Shown one piece after another: positions 54,776 through 63,614 of a DNA stretch of 64,000 nt. The stretch is from Paludibacteraceae bacterium. GTDB taxonomy: Bacteria; Bacteroidota; Bacteroidia; Bacteroidales; Paludibacteraceae. A program made the translations under genes and the position numbers. The DNA lies in assembly GCA_017937025.1 (NCBI GenBank), contig JAGBEJ010000012.1, positions 62,001 to 126,000 of the forward strand, read 5' to 3'. Within the stretch, counting starts at the first letter, position 1, and the number at the start of each line of letters is the position of its first letter. A model generated the notes under the pieces. The model saw only the letters and a list, made by a program, of their open reading frames with translations. It did no database searches and was not told the DNA's origin.

Positions 54776-54803
54776 AGACCCGAGAAAGTACATTCTCGGG
54801 TCT
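54776..54803 (-). terminator. Terminator of the por operon
   Basis: On the minus strand AGACCCGAGAA, a short loop and TTCTCGGGTCT are followed by TTTTT, 23 bases past porN. Confidence 0.9.
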
Positions 54804-54825
54804 CTTATAAGTATTTTCGTTCAGA

Positions 54826-55710
54826 TTAATACTCCCAAAGATCTTGCTCCTCGTTGAGTATCTCTCTCTGGATTCTCTCCTGCTCTCTCTTAACATCTTC
54901 TGGAGTAGCGTTGTAATCCAGAATCATACGGTTCTGCAGGTTAGACTCCTTATAAATGTTGCTTGCGAATCTTCTCTTAATGAACAAATCATCATAAGAC
55001 ATTCTTGCACCATTGTTCTTGTCTGTGATCATGACCTCTCTCTGTACCAAGTATGGACGGAGGTTGTCGAATGGAATCCAGCAAAGTGGGAAACTCTGAG
55101 TTCCTACACCACGGTCAGTCACAAGTACAGGACAGATAGAGATAATCTTCACATTGAATGTAGAAGAGTTCTTGTCAAAGAACCATACCTCCTTCATGTA
55201 GTACTTGATAACCTCTCTATTAGGTATATCAGAATCCTCAATCTGGAATGTCTTTACCTTTGTTGTAGGATTTGTCTTTACCTTATAGATAACCTCGAAC
55301 TTCTTAAGAACCTCTTCCTCGAAGTCAATAAGGTCGTCTTTGCCAAATCTTTCAGTTGTATAATCAAATCTGAATGCTGGCACCTTCTTCTCGTTAATCA
55401 ACTTGAAGAGGATTGAGAAGAATGACTCTCTGCCATCTACTGCTGTTTCAGGGTAGTAAAGAGGATAGTTCATTCTCTCACGCAGGTCAATCACACGATA
55501 CACAACCTTCTGCCAATAAATATCGTCAGCTCTTGGATTTACGAACTCGATTGGAGTCAAGTCCTTCATATCGTAAGCTGTAGGAAGGTTTGTAGGGATT
55601 TCTCCATTCTCGTTGAAGAAATCGTTTGTCGTAGAGCTCTGTGCGCTTGCTGTTCCCAGACCAAGTGCCAACGCTGCTGCGACAATTATAAGTCTACTGT
55701 ACGCTTTCAT
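54826..55710 (-). CDS. porN: Type IX secretion system protein PorN/GldN
   Basis: A 294-residue periplasmic protein with signal peptide MKAYSRLIIVAAALALGLGTASAQ. Family features are the DDIYWQKVVYRVIDLRERMNYPLYYPE start of the GldN domain (about 60-87), YYMKEVWFFDKNSSTFNVKIISICPV, and PLCWIPFDNLRPYLVQREVMITDKNNGARMSYDDLFIKRRF, which is diagnostic. With PorK it forms the ring attached to the outer membrane in T9SS. Last of the por genes; terminator follows. Confidence 0.94.
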   Translation of the reverse strand: MKAYSRLIIVAAALALGLGTASAQSSTTNDFFNENGEIPTNLPTAYDMKDLTPIEFVNPRADDIYWQKVVYRVIDLRERMNYPLYYPETAVDGRESFFSILFKLINEKKVPAFRFDYTTERFGKDDLIDFEEEVLKKFEVIYKVKTNPTTKVKTFQIEDSDIPNREVIKYYMKEVWFFDKNSSTFNVKIISICPVLVTDRGVGTQSFPLCWIPFDNLRPYLVQREVMITDKNNGARMSYDDLFIKRRFASNIYKESNLQNRMILDYNATPEDVKREQERIQREILNEEQDLWEY

Positions 55711-55733
55711 AATTTCTAAATTTTATATAGTTG

Positions 55734-57314
55734 TTAATTCAATACAACTTCCATTGGAGGCAGGTCTCTTGTAATACCGTCTGGACCCTTTGCCTTTACT
55801 GCTGAGATAAAGAACTTAGCGCCCTTTGCCATTTTCTTTACCTGATCCATCTGGCGAGCTGTGAAGTGTGCTCCTGAAGATAACTCAACTACAGCACCCA
55901 TCGCTCCTTGAACGTTCATCTCAAAGCTAACGATATTATACTTAGCCTCAATATCAGCATCGTTCAATTCTGCGCCCAAACTTGTAACATTCAAAAGCTT
56001 AGCCTTGGACATCTTACCACCCTTAAACTTCATTGTGTTTCCGTTATCGTCTTGGAATGGTATGAATGCCACTGGTGGAGGCAACATCTTCACACGGAAT
56101 GATTTTTCACCCATTCTCTGAACCTTGCCATCAATCTTTGCTGACACAGAGATCACGACTGGCTGACCAACCTTTGCTGGTCTTACTATCCAACCGTTAC
56201 CAGACTTTGTCAAAGTTCCTCCCGATGCACTCGCTGCAACTGCTGTTGAAGGAACACCTGGCACAGAAATACTAACCTGGTTATTAATACCTGCATAGAA
56301 CACATTCATCTGGTCTGCAGATATAATAGCAGTAGGCTCTCCTACATTATATTCAGATTCAAATGGATATACCTTAGAACCGGTTGGGCTATTGAGTCTT
56401 ATGTAACCAGAATACTTCTTGTCACCAAGAGCTGTAGCTACTGTCTCATACAAACCATCCTTTACCAAAGTACCACCTGTACCTGTTTGTGGATTTCCAC
56501 CGATATAAACTTCAGGTTTCTGAGTAGAGTCACTTGCTACAAGTGCAATCTCTGCAGAATACTTTCCACCTCTAATCACATACTTAGAGTTTGGAATTAC
56601 CTTAGCCTCAATTCTATTAACACGGTAGTCATCCGCATCTACCTGACTCTTCAGATATGTAACGATATCACCTTCTGTGTTTCTGATATCGGCCTGTATC
56701 TTAGACAAGATTGTTATAGCGGCAGCCACTGGCATCATCTCAAATGTTGCGACTTCCCATTCTCTCGCTTCTCCGTCATGACCAACAACCTTACCTGTGT
56801 TGAAAGTCTTGTTTAACAAAGAAACTTTGGCTGTATCCGCTTTGACATACTCAGTCATCTTGATCTTATATGCCTCTATCTTTGCCTTGATCTCCTTACC
56901 TTTTCCCATACCTCCGTCAGAAAGACCTACATAACCTGCAGCATCAAGGTTTCCCTTTCCCTCTATATGCTCAACATCGGCTTCTTCACCATCTGCTGTC
57001 TTTGCTATCAAAACCTTGATATCCTGAATAGCATTATAAAGTTCATCAGACTCCTTTTTTACGTCCTTGGCCTTCTGCAACCATGCACCAACCTTTGCTG
57101 GATTCTGGCTATTCAAGTCCTCAAACTTAAGATACAGGTTCGTATTTCTTCCTTCGGCTCCTCTTGTATTCACTCTAAGGCTTTCTTCCACCATCGTGAA
57201 TCCGTTGAGGACATCGGTAGTTACATTCAGTGCCAACATTGCTGTCAACACGATGTACATCATACCGATCATTTTTTGTCTCGGGGTCTCCGGACAATTG
57301 GTTGCGCCTCCCAT
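55734..57314 (-). CDS. porM: Type IX secretion system protein PorM/GldM
   Basis: A 526-residue protein with one N-terminal transmembrane helix (MIGMMYIVLTAMLALNVTTDVL, about 16-37) and a long periplasmic part of four domains, D1 helical and D2-D4 beta rich, matching the solved GldM/PorM layout. The segment GGATNCPETPRQKMIG at the start is typical. With PorL it makes the proton-driven motor that spans the periplasm and contacts the PorK/N ring. Length near the normal 515. Confidence 0.95.
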   Translation of the reverse strand: MGGATNCPETPRQKMIGMMYIVLTAMLALNVTTDVLNGFTMVEESLRVNTRGAEGRNTNLYLKFEDLNSQNPAKVGAWLQKAKDVKKESDELYNAIQDIKVLIAKTADGEEADVEHIEGKGNLDAAGYVGLSDGGMGKGKEIKAKIEAYKIKMTEYVKADTAKVSLLNKTFNTGKVVGHDGEAREWEVATFEMMPVAAAITILSKIQADIRNTEGDIVTYLKSQVDADDYRVNRIEAKVIPNSKYVIRGGKYSAEIALVASDSTQKPEVYIGGNPQTGTGGTLVKDGLYETVATALGDKKYSGYIRLNSPTGSKVYPFESEYNVGEPTAIISADQMNVFYAGINNQVSISVPGVPSTAVAASASGGTLTKSGNGWIVRPAKVGQPVVISVSAKIDGKVQRMGEKSFRVKMLPPPVAFIPFQDDNGNTMKFKGGKMSKAKLLNVTSLGAELNDADIEAKYNIVSFEMNVQGAMGAVVELSSGAHFTARQMDQVKKMAKGAKFFISAVKAKGPDGITRDLPPMEVVLN

Positions 57315-57354
57315 ACTATATTACTCTCCCTTTTTAGTTTTTAGAATAACAATA

Positions 57355-58203
57355 TTAAGCTAACGCATTCAACATATTGCCATAGATGTTGTTCAGATTT
57401 GCCACCTGACTGTTAAGCTTAGCAGTGTTCTGTCTGAACGCCTCTATCTCGTTATTAGCAGATTCTATAGCCTTCAACTGAAGCTCGTATGCAGAATTTG
57501 CTGATGACAAGCTATTGTTTACATTTGAAAGAACAGATGCATAAGCAGTAGTGCTCTGCTTTGCATTCTCAACATCAGCTGCTATGCTCTTGTAAGAATT
57601 AATCAAAGAAGCTGTAGCCTCGTTGATCTGATTCTGTGAGTTTGTATAGCTATTCAATGATGTGTTAGCTGAAGCTATGTTATTAACGAACTGCGCTGCG
57701 CTATCACCAGCTGCACCAAGGTTAGAAAGCTTCTCTGCTGTCTCTGACAACTTAGAGATTCCGCTATTCAACTTCTTGATGTCCTCCTCTGACAATGAAC
57801 TAACATCTGTTCCTGCTATTGCGTTCAATGTTCCGCCAGAAACTGAACCGCCATTTCCGCCGACTACTACAGTTCCGCCAGATACACCAGAACCGCTTGC
57901 TGCTGCTAATGGGTTAGCAATACCACTAGAGTGTCCATCAAGGAAAGCAGCTCCTTCTGGAGTATGATCAGAAATTACAGGGAAAGCTCTGTCCCAATGC
58001 AATACTGGATGTGGATTACCAAACGCTGTGATGACGAACAACACAGCCTCTGTTCCCATTCCCATTGTCAACACGACACTCGCTCCTGGCCAGTGCATAA
58101 TCTTAAACAAAGCACCTACGATTACGACTGCGGCACCAAAGCCAAATGCGTATCCCGTAATTTTTCCCCCTTGAGGGGTATCCATCCAGTCTCCTATAGA
58201 CAT
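57355..58203 (-). CDS. porL: Type IX secretion system protein PorL/GldL
   Basis: A 282-residue inner membrane protein with two transmembrane helices (about 14-31 and 37-58; FGFGAAVVIVGALFKIMHWPGA and VVLTMGMGTEAVLFVITAFG). The Glu at 47 within the second helix is the conserved proton-path residue of the motor. GKITGYAFGFGAA and KIMHWPGA are diagnostic. The cytoplasmic part has a Gly/Ser-rich linker (about 108-130) and a long helical region with heptads (about 140-280). Partner of PorM. Confidence 0.95.
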   Translation of the reverse strand: MSIGDWMDTPQGGKITGYAFGFGAAVVIVGALFKIMHWPGASVVLTMGMGTEAVLFVITAFGNPHPVLHWDRAFPVISDHTPEGAAFLDGHSSGIANPLAAASGSGVSGGTVVVGGNGGSVSGGTLNAIAGTDVSSLSEEDIKKLNSGISKLSETAEKLSNLGAAGDSAAQFVNNIASANTSLNSYTNSQNQINEATASLINSYKSIAADVENAKQSTTAYASVLSNVNNSLSSANSAYELQLKAIESANNEIEAFRQNTAKLNSQVANLNNIYGNMLNALA

Positions 58204-58248
58204 TTTTCTAAGTATTTATTAGGTTATTATTGTTTTTGTTTTCTTCGC

Positions 58249-59673
58249 TTATTTTGCTCCCTCGATGAAGCTTCTTATACATCTGAAGCCGATGTATGAC
58301 TTGCTCTCCTGCTGATACTCGTATGTTCTTGAGCCACACTGCAGGTAAGCACCGATGTCCTTCCAAGAACCGCCCTTGATTACCTTTCTTCTCTTAACAT
58401 CAGGATCTGATGTCTTTACGTTCTCCTGATAATCTGGGTTCAAGTCGTGAACGAAGCTCAAAGTTGACTCTGAATATACAGAAGATGTCCACTCTGATAC
58501 GTTTCCTGCCATATCATACAAACCATAGTCGTTTGGTGGGTATGCAGCTACGAATGCAGTGATCATATAACCATCATCAGTATAGTTACCTCTCAAAGGC
58601 TTGAAGTTTGCAAGGAAACATCCCTTAGCAGTTCTGATATAGTTACCTCCCCAAGGATACATAGCCAAATCTCTACCACCTCTTGCTGCATACTCCCACT
58701 CAGCCTCTGTTGGGAGTCTCCAATCCTGAACCTGAGGAGCGTTTCTTGCAACCTGATATGTGTTGAAGAGCTTAGTTCTCCAGTTACAGAATGCAACAGC
58801 CTGCTCCCATGTAACACCAACTACTGGATATTCGCCATATCCTGGGTGAGACAAGTACATTCTCATGTAAGGCTCATTGTATGCGTAAGTGAAGTCTCTG
58901 ATCCAGCACAAAGTATCAGGATAGATATTCAATATCTTAGTCTGGATGAAGTCATGTCTTCTCTGCAATGGACGATAAACTGTCTGGTTTACGATGAATC
59001 CATTCTCATCGCGGAATGTTGTATCCTTCTTGATCATCACGTCTGCGCTGTCCTTAGTCACGCCAAGGCCATCCAATGATCTGTCATAACCACCCTTGAG
59101 CGCATTGAACTTGTTAACCTTCAAAGCAGCCTGCTTGTAGTCAACAAACTCATACTTGTAGTTCAACTTCGATCCGTCCAACTGAGGTACAAGCTCGATA
59201 GCGTCCTCGCCAACATAGAACATGCTGTCAAGTGCTCTCTTCTGATCCTCGTTAGGATTGTTCCATGGAATTTGCTTATTCCAGTTCAATCTTGGCTGAA
59301 CCTCATTACCCTTCTTATCCTGAGTAATCTTGAAAGTCTCATCGCCACCGATTGCAGGATCTGCAAGACGCTCCAATGCAATAGAGTCTCTTACATAGTT
59401 AATAAACTGGCGATACTCACCATTTGTGATTTCGGTCTCATCCATCCAGAACGCATCTACAGACACAGTCTTAGACTGAGAGTTCATTGCCCAGTTAGCT
59501 TCCTGGTCGTTTGAACCTGTTGTAAACGAGCCTCGATTGATGAACACCATTCCAAATGGAGTTGGGTCCGCCCATCCACGAGAGTAAACTCCTGTCAACT
59601 CTCCGTTGCTTTGCTTACTTCCGCAACCTACCAAGGTCAAAAGTGAAGCAGAAAAAAACAATAACTTTTTCAT
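58249..59673 (-). CDS. porK: Type IX secretion system lipoprotein PorK/GldK
   Basis: A 474-residue outer membrane lipoprotein: MKKLLFFSASLLTLVGC with lipidated Cys17. The mature part is a formylglycine-generating-enzyme (SUMF1)-like fold without sulfatase maturation activity: GMVFINRGSFTTGSNDQEANW, DAFWMDETEITNGEYRQFINYV, HPGYGEYPVVGVTWEQAVAFCNWRTK, WRLPTEAEWEYAARGG, MAGNVSEWTSSVY, and RKVIKGGSWKDIG near the end. It makes a ring with PorN at the outer membrane. 45 bases from porL. Confidence 0.95.
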   Translation of the reverse strand: MKKLLFFSASLLTLVGCGSKQSNGELTGVYSRGWADPTPFGMVFINRGSFTTGSNDQEANWAMNSQSKTVSVDAFWMDETEITNGEYRQFINYVRDSIALERLADPAIGGDETFKITQDKKGNEVQPRLNWNKQIPWNNPNEDQKRALDSMFYVGEDAIELVPQLDGSKLNYKYEFVDYKQAALKVNKFNALKGGYDRSLDGLGVTKDSADVMIKKDTTFRDENGFIVNQTVYRPLQRRHDFIQTKILNIYPDTLCWIRDFTYAYNEPYMRMYLSHPGYGEYPVVGVTWEQAVAFCNWRTKLFNTYQVARNAPQVQDWRLPTEAEWEYAARGGRDLAMYPWGGNYIRTAKGCFLANFKPLRGNYTDDGYMITAFVAAYPPNDYGLYDMAGNVSEWTSSVYSESTLSFVHDLNPDYQENVKTSDPDVKRRKVIKGGSWKDIGAYLQCGSRTYEYQQESKSYIGFRCIRSFIEGAK

Positions 59674-59703
59674 ATGCTACTAAAAATTATTTTCTCAATG
59701 TTA

Positions 59704-60651
59704 TTACAAAATTCTTACACTCTTGTATTTGTTGTTTTTCTTGCCGCCAAGCAAGAAACTATATCTTAAGTAAACTTCATGTGAACCATAGGTACGACTT
59801 ATCAACTGCGTTGTAGATAAATCAAACGAATATCCTATGGACAATCCGTTGTTCAAACTTACTCCACCCAAGAAAGAAACCGCATTCCACGGTCTAAGAT
59901 TCAAACCCAAATAATAAAGGTCATCAATCTCAACCCTCGCGCTCACATCAACTTGATATGCGGCGAAATCCGTCTTCACCATAGCGTCAGCCAATATAAC
60001 AAACCTGTTATTAGGCAGCTTGTATGCATATCCGCCAGTGAAATACATCACAGGAGACACACTTGAACTCACATTATCATCCAAGTCGAACGTCGGCTTA
60101 GTCAAGTGAAATGCAGAAACGCCAAAGTAATAAGACTTTGAGCGAAACATAGCACCGACTCCGATATCGAAGGCAGGAGCATTCACCGAACCTGTCGGTA
60201 TAACGGGGTCTGACCCTTGATGGTAATCATCAAGCCCCTCCAACATATTCAGGCTATCGCTACTAATGCTCTGGTTCATAAAACCGAGATTAAGTCCGAA
60301 ACTCAGCACATGCTTCTTCAGTTTATACTTGAAAGCATATTGGGCATAAACGCCTTGTGTTGAGAACATTCCCGCCTTGTCATTCTCGAACATGACACCT
60401 ACGCCATGATCATGCTTCAAGAAGTGCAACGGAGCACTTGCATGAAAGAACAAGGTCTGTGGCGCGCCGTCCATTCCAATCCACTGCAACCGATACAATC
60501 CCATTAGATTGAACCTGTCATTTGCAGTCACTGACGCTGGGTTAAATACTTCTGGAACAAACATATACTGGCTCGCTTGCGCATCGTACTGAGCCCTCAC
60601 GTTGTAAAAACTCAAAACTAGCGCTATCAACACTATCAATGAGTTTTTCAT
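59704..60651 (-). CDS. porP: Type IX secretion system membrane protein PorP/SprF
   Basis: A 315-residue outer membrane barrel protein of the PorP/SprF family, with signal peptide ending NVRAQ. Family features are QYDAQASQYMFVPEVFNPASVTANDRFNLMGLYRLQWIG near the start, FENDKAGMFSTQGVYAQYAFKYKL, then SIGYSFDLSTTQLISRTYGSHEVYLRYSF at the end. PorP heads the por genes and is needed for cargo anchoring or ring assembly. The tail NNKYKSVRIL is short. Gaps to porK are 30 bases. Confidence 0.93.
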   Translation of the reverse strand: MKNSLIVLIALVLSFYNVRAQYDAQASQYMFVPEVFNPASVTANDRFNLMGLYRLQWIGMDGAPQTLFFHASAPLHFLKHDHGVGVMFENDKAGMFSTQGVYAQYAFKYKLKKHVLSFGLNLGFMNQSISSDSLNMLEGLDDYHQGSDPVIPTGSVNAPAFDIGVGAMFRSKSYYFGVSAFHLTKPTFDLDDNVSSSVSPVMYFTGGYAYKLPNNRFVILADAMVKTDFAAYQVDVSARVEIDDLYYLGLNLRPWNAVSFLGGVSLNNGLSIGYSFDLSTTQLISRTYGSHEVYLRYSFLLGGKKNNKYKSVRIL

Positions 60652-60689
60652 AGTTTCCGGTCTCTTTGTATGTTCCTAAATCCGGATTA

Positions 60690-60705
60690 CCTCCGGTATA
60701 TACTT
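60690..60705. repeat. Short inverted repeat before porP
   Basis: CCGGATTACCTCCGG, arms CCGGA/TCCGG, in the 5' leader of the por operon. It could be a regulatory hairpin, but it is small and I see no T tract. Confidence 0.35.
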
Positions 60706-60754
60706 AACAACAAAAATGATTTTTTATTGTGTATCTACTTCTTTTTTATGTTAA

Positions 60755-60976
60755 TCAGTACTCCTCTTCATTGAAGAAGAAGTCCTCATTGCTCGGATAA
60801 TCAGGCCAAATATCCTCAATACTTTCGTATACCTCGCCTTCATCCTCTATCTCTTTCAAGTTCTCTATAACCTCCATCGGAGCTCCAGAACGTGTTGCGT
60901 AATCAATCAACTCGTCTCTTGTAGCTGGCCATGGTGCGTCTTCCAACTTTGTGGCTAATTCAAGTGTCCAATACAT
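60755..60976 (-). CDS. Small acidic DUF2795-like protein
   Basis: A 73-residue protein. It begins MYWTLELATKLEDAPWPATRDELIDYATRSGAPMEVIENL, which matches the DUF2795 pattern of small helical proteins, then has a very acidic tail with EDIWPDYPSNEDFFFNEEEY. Homologues are common in Bacteroidota and Chlorobi, often encoded singly; function unknown. A -7 element stands 57 bases before the ATG. It may share a transcript with the por genes, 103 bases downstream. Confidence 0.82.
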   Translation of the reverse strand: MYWTLELATKLEDAPWPATRDELIDYATRSGAPMEVIENLKEIEDEGEVYESIEDIWPDYPSNEDFFFNEEEY

Positions 60977-61032
60977 AATCCTAATTACGTTTTCTTGTTA
61001 AAGTAAAGAATGTATGCACGCAGTTTTAATGT

Positions 61033-61040
61033 GCAAATTT
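61033..61040 (-). promoter_or_regulatory. -7 element of the DUF2795-like gene
   Basis: On the minus strand TAAATTTG, matching TAnnTTTG. It may also drive the por operon, since I found no full match directly before porP. Confidence 0.5.
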
Positions 61041-61129
61041 AAAATAAAATCATTTAAAAACAATTATACTTCAAAAAAACTTGCTCATAAAGGCGTTTTC
61101 AACATTCATGAAAAAATCTGCAAAATATT

Positions 61130-61918
61130 TTAATCCCTATAATATATATAGTCTTTTCGTGACAATTTCTCATTATAATATATGACTCCTAATCCATACA
61201 TATCAAAGCTGACACGCGCTTTTTCATCCTGTCTGATCTCGTCCCAAGCCTCACGCATCCCTTTGCTGCTGTGTATGTCATCCATTATCAAAACGCTGCC
61301 GTTGGACAATTTCGGTTTTATAATGGAGTAATAAGCCAATGTCGCTTTTTTTGTATGATTGGCATCCATGAACACCACATCAACACTTTCCATGTCCTTA
61401 ATCACCAAAGGCAATGACTCGGCAATATCACCGACATGGAACACTGTGCTTGCCGCCGTTCCGCAATTGCTTGCAACTTGCTTCGCAAAATCAACAACTT
61501 CCCCGCAACCGTCAAACGTGTGACACTTGCCACTGCCTGCCGCCTTTGAGAGATAAGCCGTAGTTAATCCCAGTGATGTCCCCAGTTCTATCACGGTCTT
61601 GGGCTTTTGGAAAAGAGCCGTCCTGAATATCAGCTGCGCATCGCTGGCGTTTTTCAATGCCTTGCGCGCGATGTCGCAAATTCTTCTCTCGCCAGACTTC
61701 CCCGTCCCATAATCATCAAAAAATATAGAAGTCCTGTCATGCAGCAAACGACGCCTTTCCTTTTCGACATCATTATATATGTAATAAGAACTCTTTTCTT
61801 CAAAAACTTTTGTTATCACATCATAGGCGAACGGAGAGTGGACTCCGAAGCCATGGCGATGGCGGGCTTTCAACACATACCACAAATACTCACGCACCCT
61901 GAATAACAATTTTTTCAC
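61130..61918 (-). CDS. Class I SAM-dependent methyltransferase
   Basis: A 262-residue protein with a methyltransferase domain of the O-methyltransferase/CmoA-like Rossmann type: SAM motif I is TVIELGTSLGLTTAYLSKAA (about 112-131), motif II KCHTFDGCGEVVDFAKQVA, and VDVVFMDANHTKKATLAYYS is the acidic loop. The N-terminus LWYVLKARHRHGFGVHSPFAYDVI is conserved in a Bacteroidota family of unknown substrate. No neighbour suggests the substrate. A -7 element precedes it. Confidence 0.85.
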   Translation of the reverse strand: MKKLLFRVREYLWYVLKARHRHGFGVHSPFAYDVITKVFEEKSSYYIYNDVEKERRRLLHDRTSIFFDDYGTGKSGERRICDIARKALKNASDAQLIFRTALFQKPKTVIELGTSLGLTTAYLSKAAGSGKCHTFDGCGEVVDFAKQVASNCGTAASTVFHVGDIAESLPLVIKDMESVDVVFMDANHTKKATLAYYSIIKPKLSNGSVLIMDDIHSSKGMREAWDEIRQDEKARVSFDMYGLGVIYYNEKLSRKDYIYYRD

Positions 61919-61946
61919 TTTGTAAACGTTCTCTCAGATTTTTCCG

Positions 61947-61954
61947 CAAATATA
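61947..61954 (-). promoter_or_regulatory. -7 element of the methyltransferase gene
   Basis: On the minus strand TATATTTG, 29 bases before the ATG. Confidence 0.55.
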
Positions 61955-62004
61955 GTGTAATTTGTATTCCTCGTTCAGGTATAAAATGTGTTTTACAACA
62001 TAAA

Positions 62005-62040
62005 AATAGGGACACGATCTTTTTAGGTCGTGTCCCTATT
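62005..62040 (-). terminator. Terminator of leuB
   Basis: AATAGGGACACGA and TCGTGTCCCTATT form a 13-bp perfect stem with T-rich DNA after it on the minus strand. Confidence 0.85.
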
Positions 62041-62060
62041 GTTTTAAGCAATTGTTTTAA

Positions 62061-63140
62061 TTACGCCTTCTTGATGAAATCGACAATCCATGCGCCGACT
62101 TCCTTTGTGCCGTACTTAGCACCGCCCTCAACCTGAATCTCAGGAGTACGGACGTTCTGGTCGAGAGATGCGTCAACTGCCTTGCGGATAAGCGCGCCCT
62201 CTTCCTTAAGGTCGAAATACTCGTACAACATTGCTACAGAAAGAATCTGCGCCAATGGGTTGGCTATGTTCAAGCCCTTGCCTTGTGGCCATGAGCCGTG
62301 GATTGGCTCGAACACTGGAGTTGACGAACCTGTTGATGCTGAAGGAAGCAATCCCATAGAACCTGTGATGCACGAGCCCTCATCGGTAAGGATGTCACCG
62401 AAAGTATTCTCAGTCACCATTACGTCGAAGAACTTTGGCTCCTGAATCATACGCATTGCTGCGTTGTCAACATACATGAAGTCTGTTGTTACATCAGGAT
62501 ACTGAGGAGCGAGTTCCTGAGCAACCTTACGCCACAAACGGCTTGATGCAAGAACGTTAGCCTTGTCAACAACAGTAAGGTGCTTTCTGCGCTGGCGAGC
62601 GTACTGATAGCCAACCTTCAGGATTCTTTCAACTTCCGGACGGCTGTAATAGTTGGTATCAAGAGCGTCCTCAACGCCTTCTGCATTTACTGTAGGCTCC
62701 TGCTTCTTGCCGAAGTACATACCGCCAGTAAGCTCACGGATGCAGATGAAATCAGCACCCTTAACGATTTCGTCCTTCAATGGTGATTTGTGTACCAAGC
62801 AGTCGAAAGTTGTCACAGGACGGATGTTTGCGAACAAACCAAGTTTCTTACGCATAGCAAGCAAGCCCTGCTCTGGACGAACCTTTGCTGTTGGGTTGTT
62901 GTCGAACTTAGGGTCGCCAACGCTTGCGAAAAGAACGGCGTCAGCCTCTTCGCACACCTTGAAAGTCTCTTCTGGGAATGGGTCGCCCACCTCATCAATA
63001 GCGTGAGCACCACAAAGTGCCTCCTTGTATGAGACTTTATGTCCAAACTTCTCTGCAACAGCCGACATTACTGCCACGCCCTGCTCCATAATCTCTGGAC
63101 CGATACCATCACCGGCCAATACAGCAATCTTTAAATCCAT
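62061..63140 (-). CDS. leuB: 3-isopropylmalate dehydrogenase
   Basis: A 359-residue NAD-dependent dehydrogenase of leucine synthesis. Family features are [22 protein letters not shown] at the start, [14 protein letters not shown], substrate Arg in [20 protein letters not shown], the [10 protein letters not shown] loop, [18 protein letters not shown], and [25 protein letters not shown] with the metal Asp residues. The end [21 protein letters not shown] is diagnostic. Full length. mgsA lies upstream at 27 bases and the synthase gene before it, probably one operon. Confidence 0.95.
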   Translation of the reverse strand: MDLKIAVLAGDGIGPEIMEQGVAVMSAVAEKFGHKVSYKEALCGAHAIDEVGDPFPEETFKVCEEADAVLFASVGDPKFDNNPTAKVRPEQGLLAMRKKLGLFANIRPVTTFDCLVHKSPLKDEIVKGADFICIRELTGGMYFGKKQEPTVNAEGVEDALDTNYYSRPEVERILKVGYQYARQRRKHLTVVDKANVLASSRLWRKVAQELAPQYPDVTTDFMYVDNAAMRMIQEPKFFDVMVTENTFGDILTDEGSCITGSMGLLPSASTGSSTPVFEPIHGSWPQGKGLNIANPLAQILSVAMLYEYFDLKEEGALIRKAVDASLDQNVRTPEIQVEGGAKYGTKEVGAWIVDFIKKA

Positions 63141-63167
63141 TGTGTTTCTTTTATTTTAAATTGTTTA

Positions 63168-63614
63168 TTAGTTCCTTTTAAACTCTATATACCTTGGGCT
63201 CAACGGCTTATAATCCACATCATCCCACAATGGCGATGTAATCATAAGATCGGCACTGTATCTGTTGCAAGCAATCGGTACATTGTGCACTCTGCACTGA
63301 CGAAGCAACATTTGTATATCAGCCTCATGTGGCTGCGGATTAAGGTCGTCTATGAGAAAAACAGCCAGATCCACTTCATTTCTGACAACCATGGCTGCGA
63401 TTTCAGCATCGCCTCCCATAGGTCCAGAATGCATGCAGGTTATCTCAGCATGGATATCTTTTTCCTCGAAAGCCGCCTTAATCAATCCGCCAGTTGTTCC
63501 AGTGCACACTAAATTGTGATGCGACAGCAAATCTGCATTATAGACAGCCCAATCCACCATATCTGCTTTGCGGTGGTCATGAGCGACCAAAGCTATCGTT
63601 AGTTTTCTTTTCAT
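63168..63614 (-). CDS. mgsA: Methylglyoxal synthase
   Basis: A 148-residue enzyme that turns dihydroxyacetone phosphate into methylglyoxal and phosphate. Features are LVAHDHRKADMVDWA at the start, CTGTTGGLIKAAFE for phosphate binding, GPMGGDAEIAAMVV with the catalytic Asp, and LIDDLNPQPHEADIQMLLRQCRVHNVPIACN with the active-site His. Length is typical. It lies between leucine genes, its ATG overlapping the stop of the synthase gene; a metabolic reason for that placement is not evident. Confidence 0.94.
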   Translation of the reverse strand: MKRKLTIALVAHDHRKADMVDWAVYNADLLSHHNLVCTGTTGGLIKAAFEEKDIHAEITCMHSGPMGGDAEIAAMVVRNEVDLAVFLIDDLNPQPHEADIQMLLRQCRVHNVPIACNRYSADLMITSPLWDDVDYKPLSPRYIEFKRN

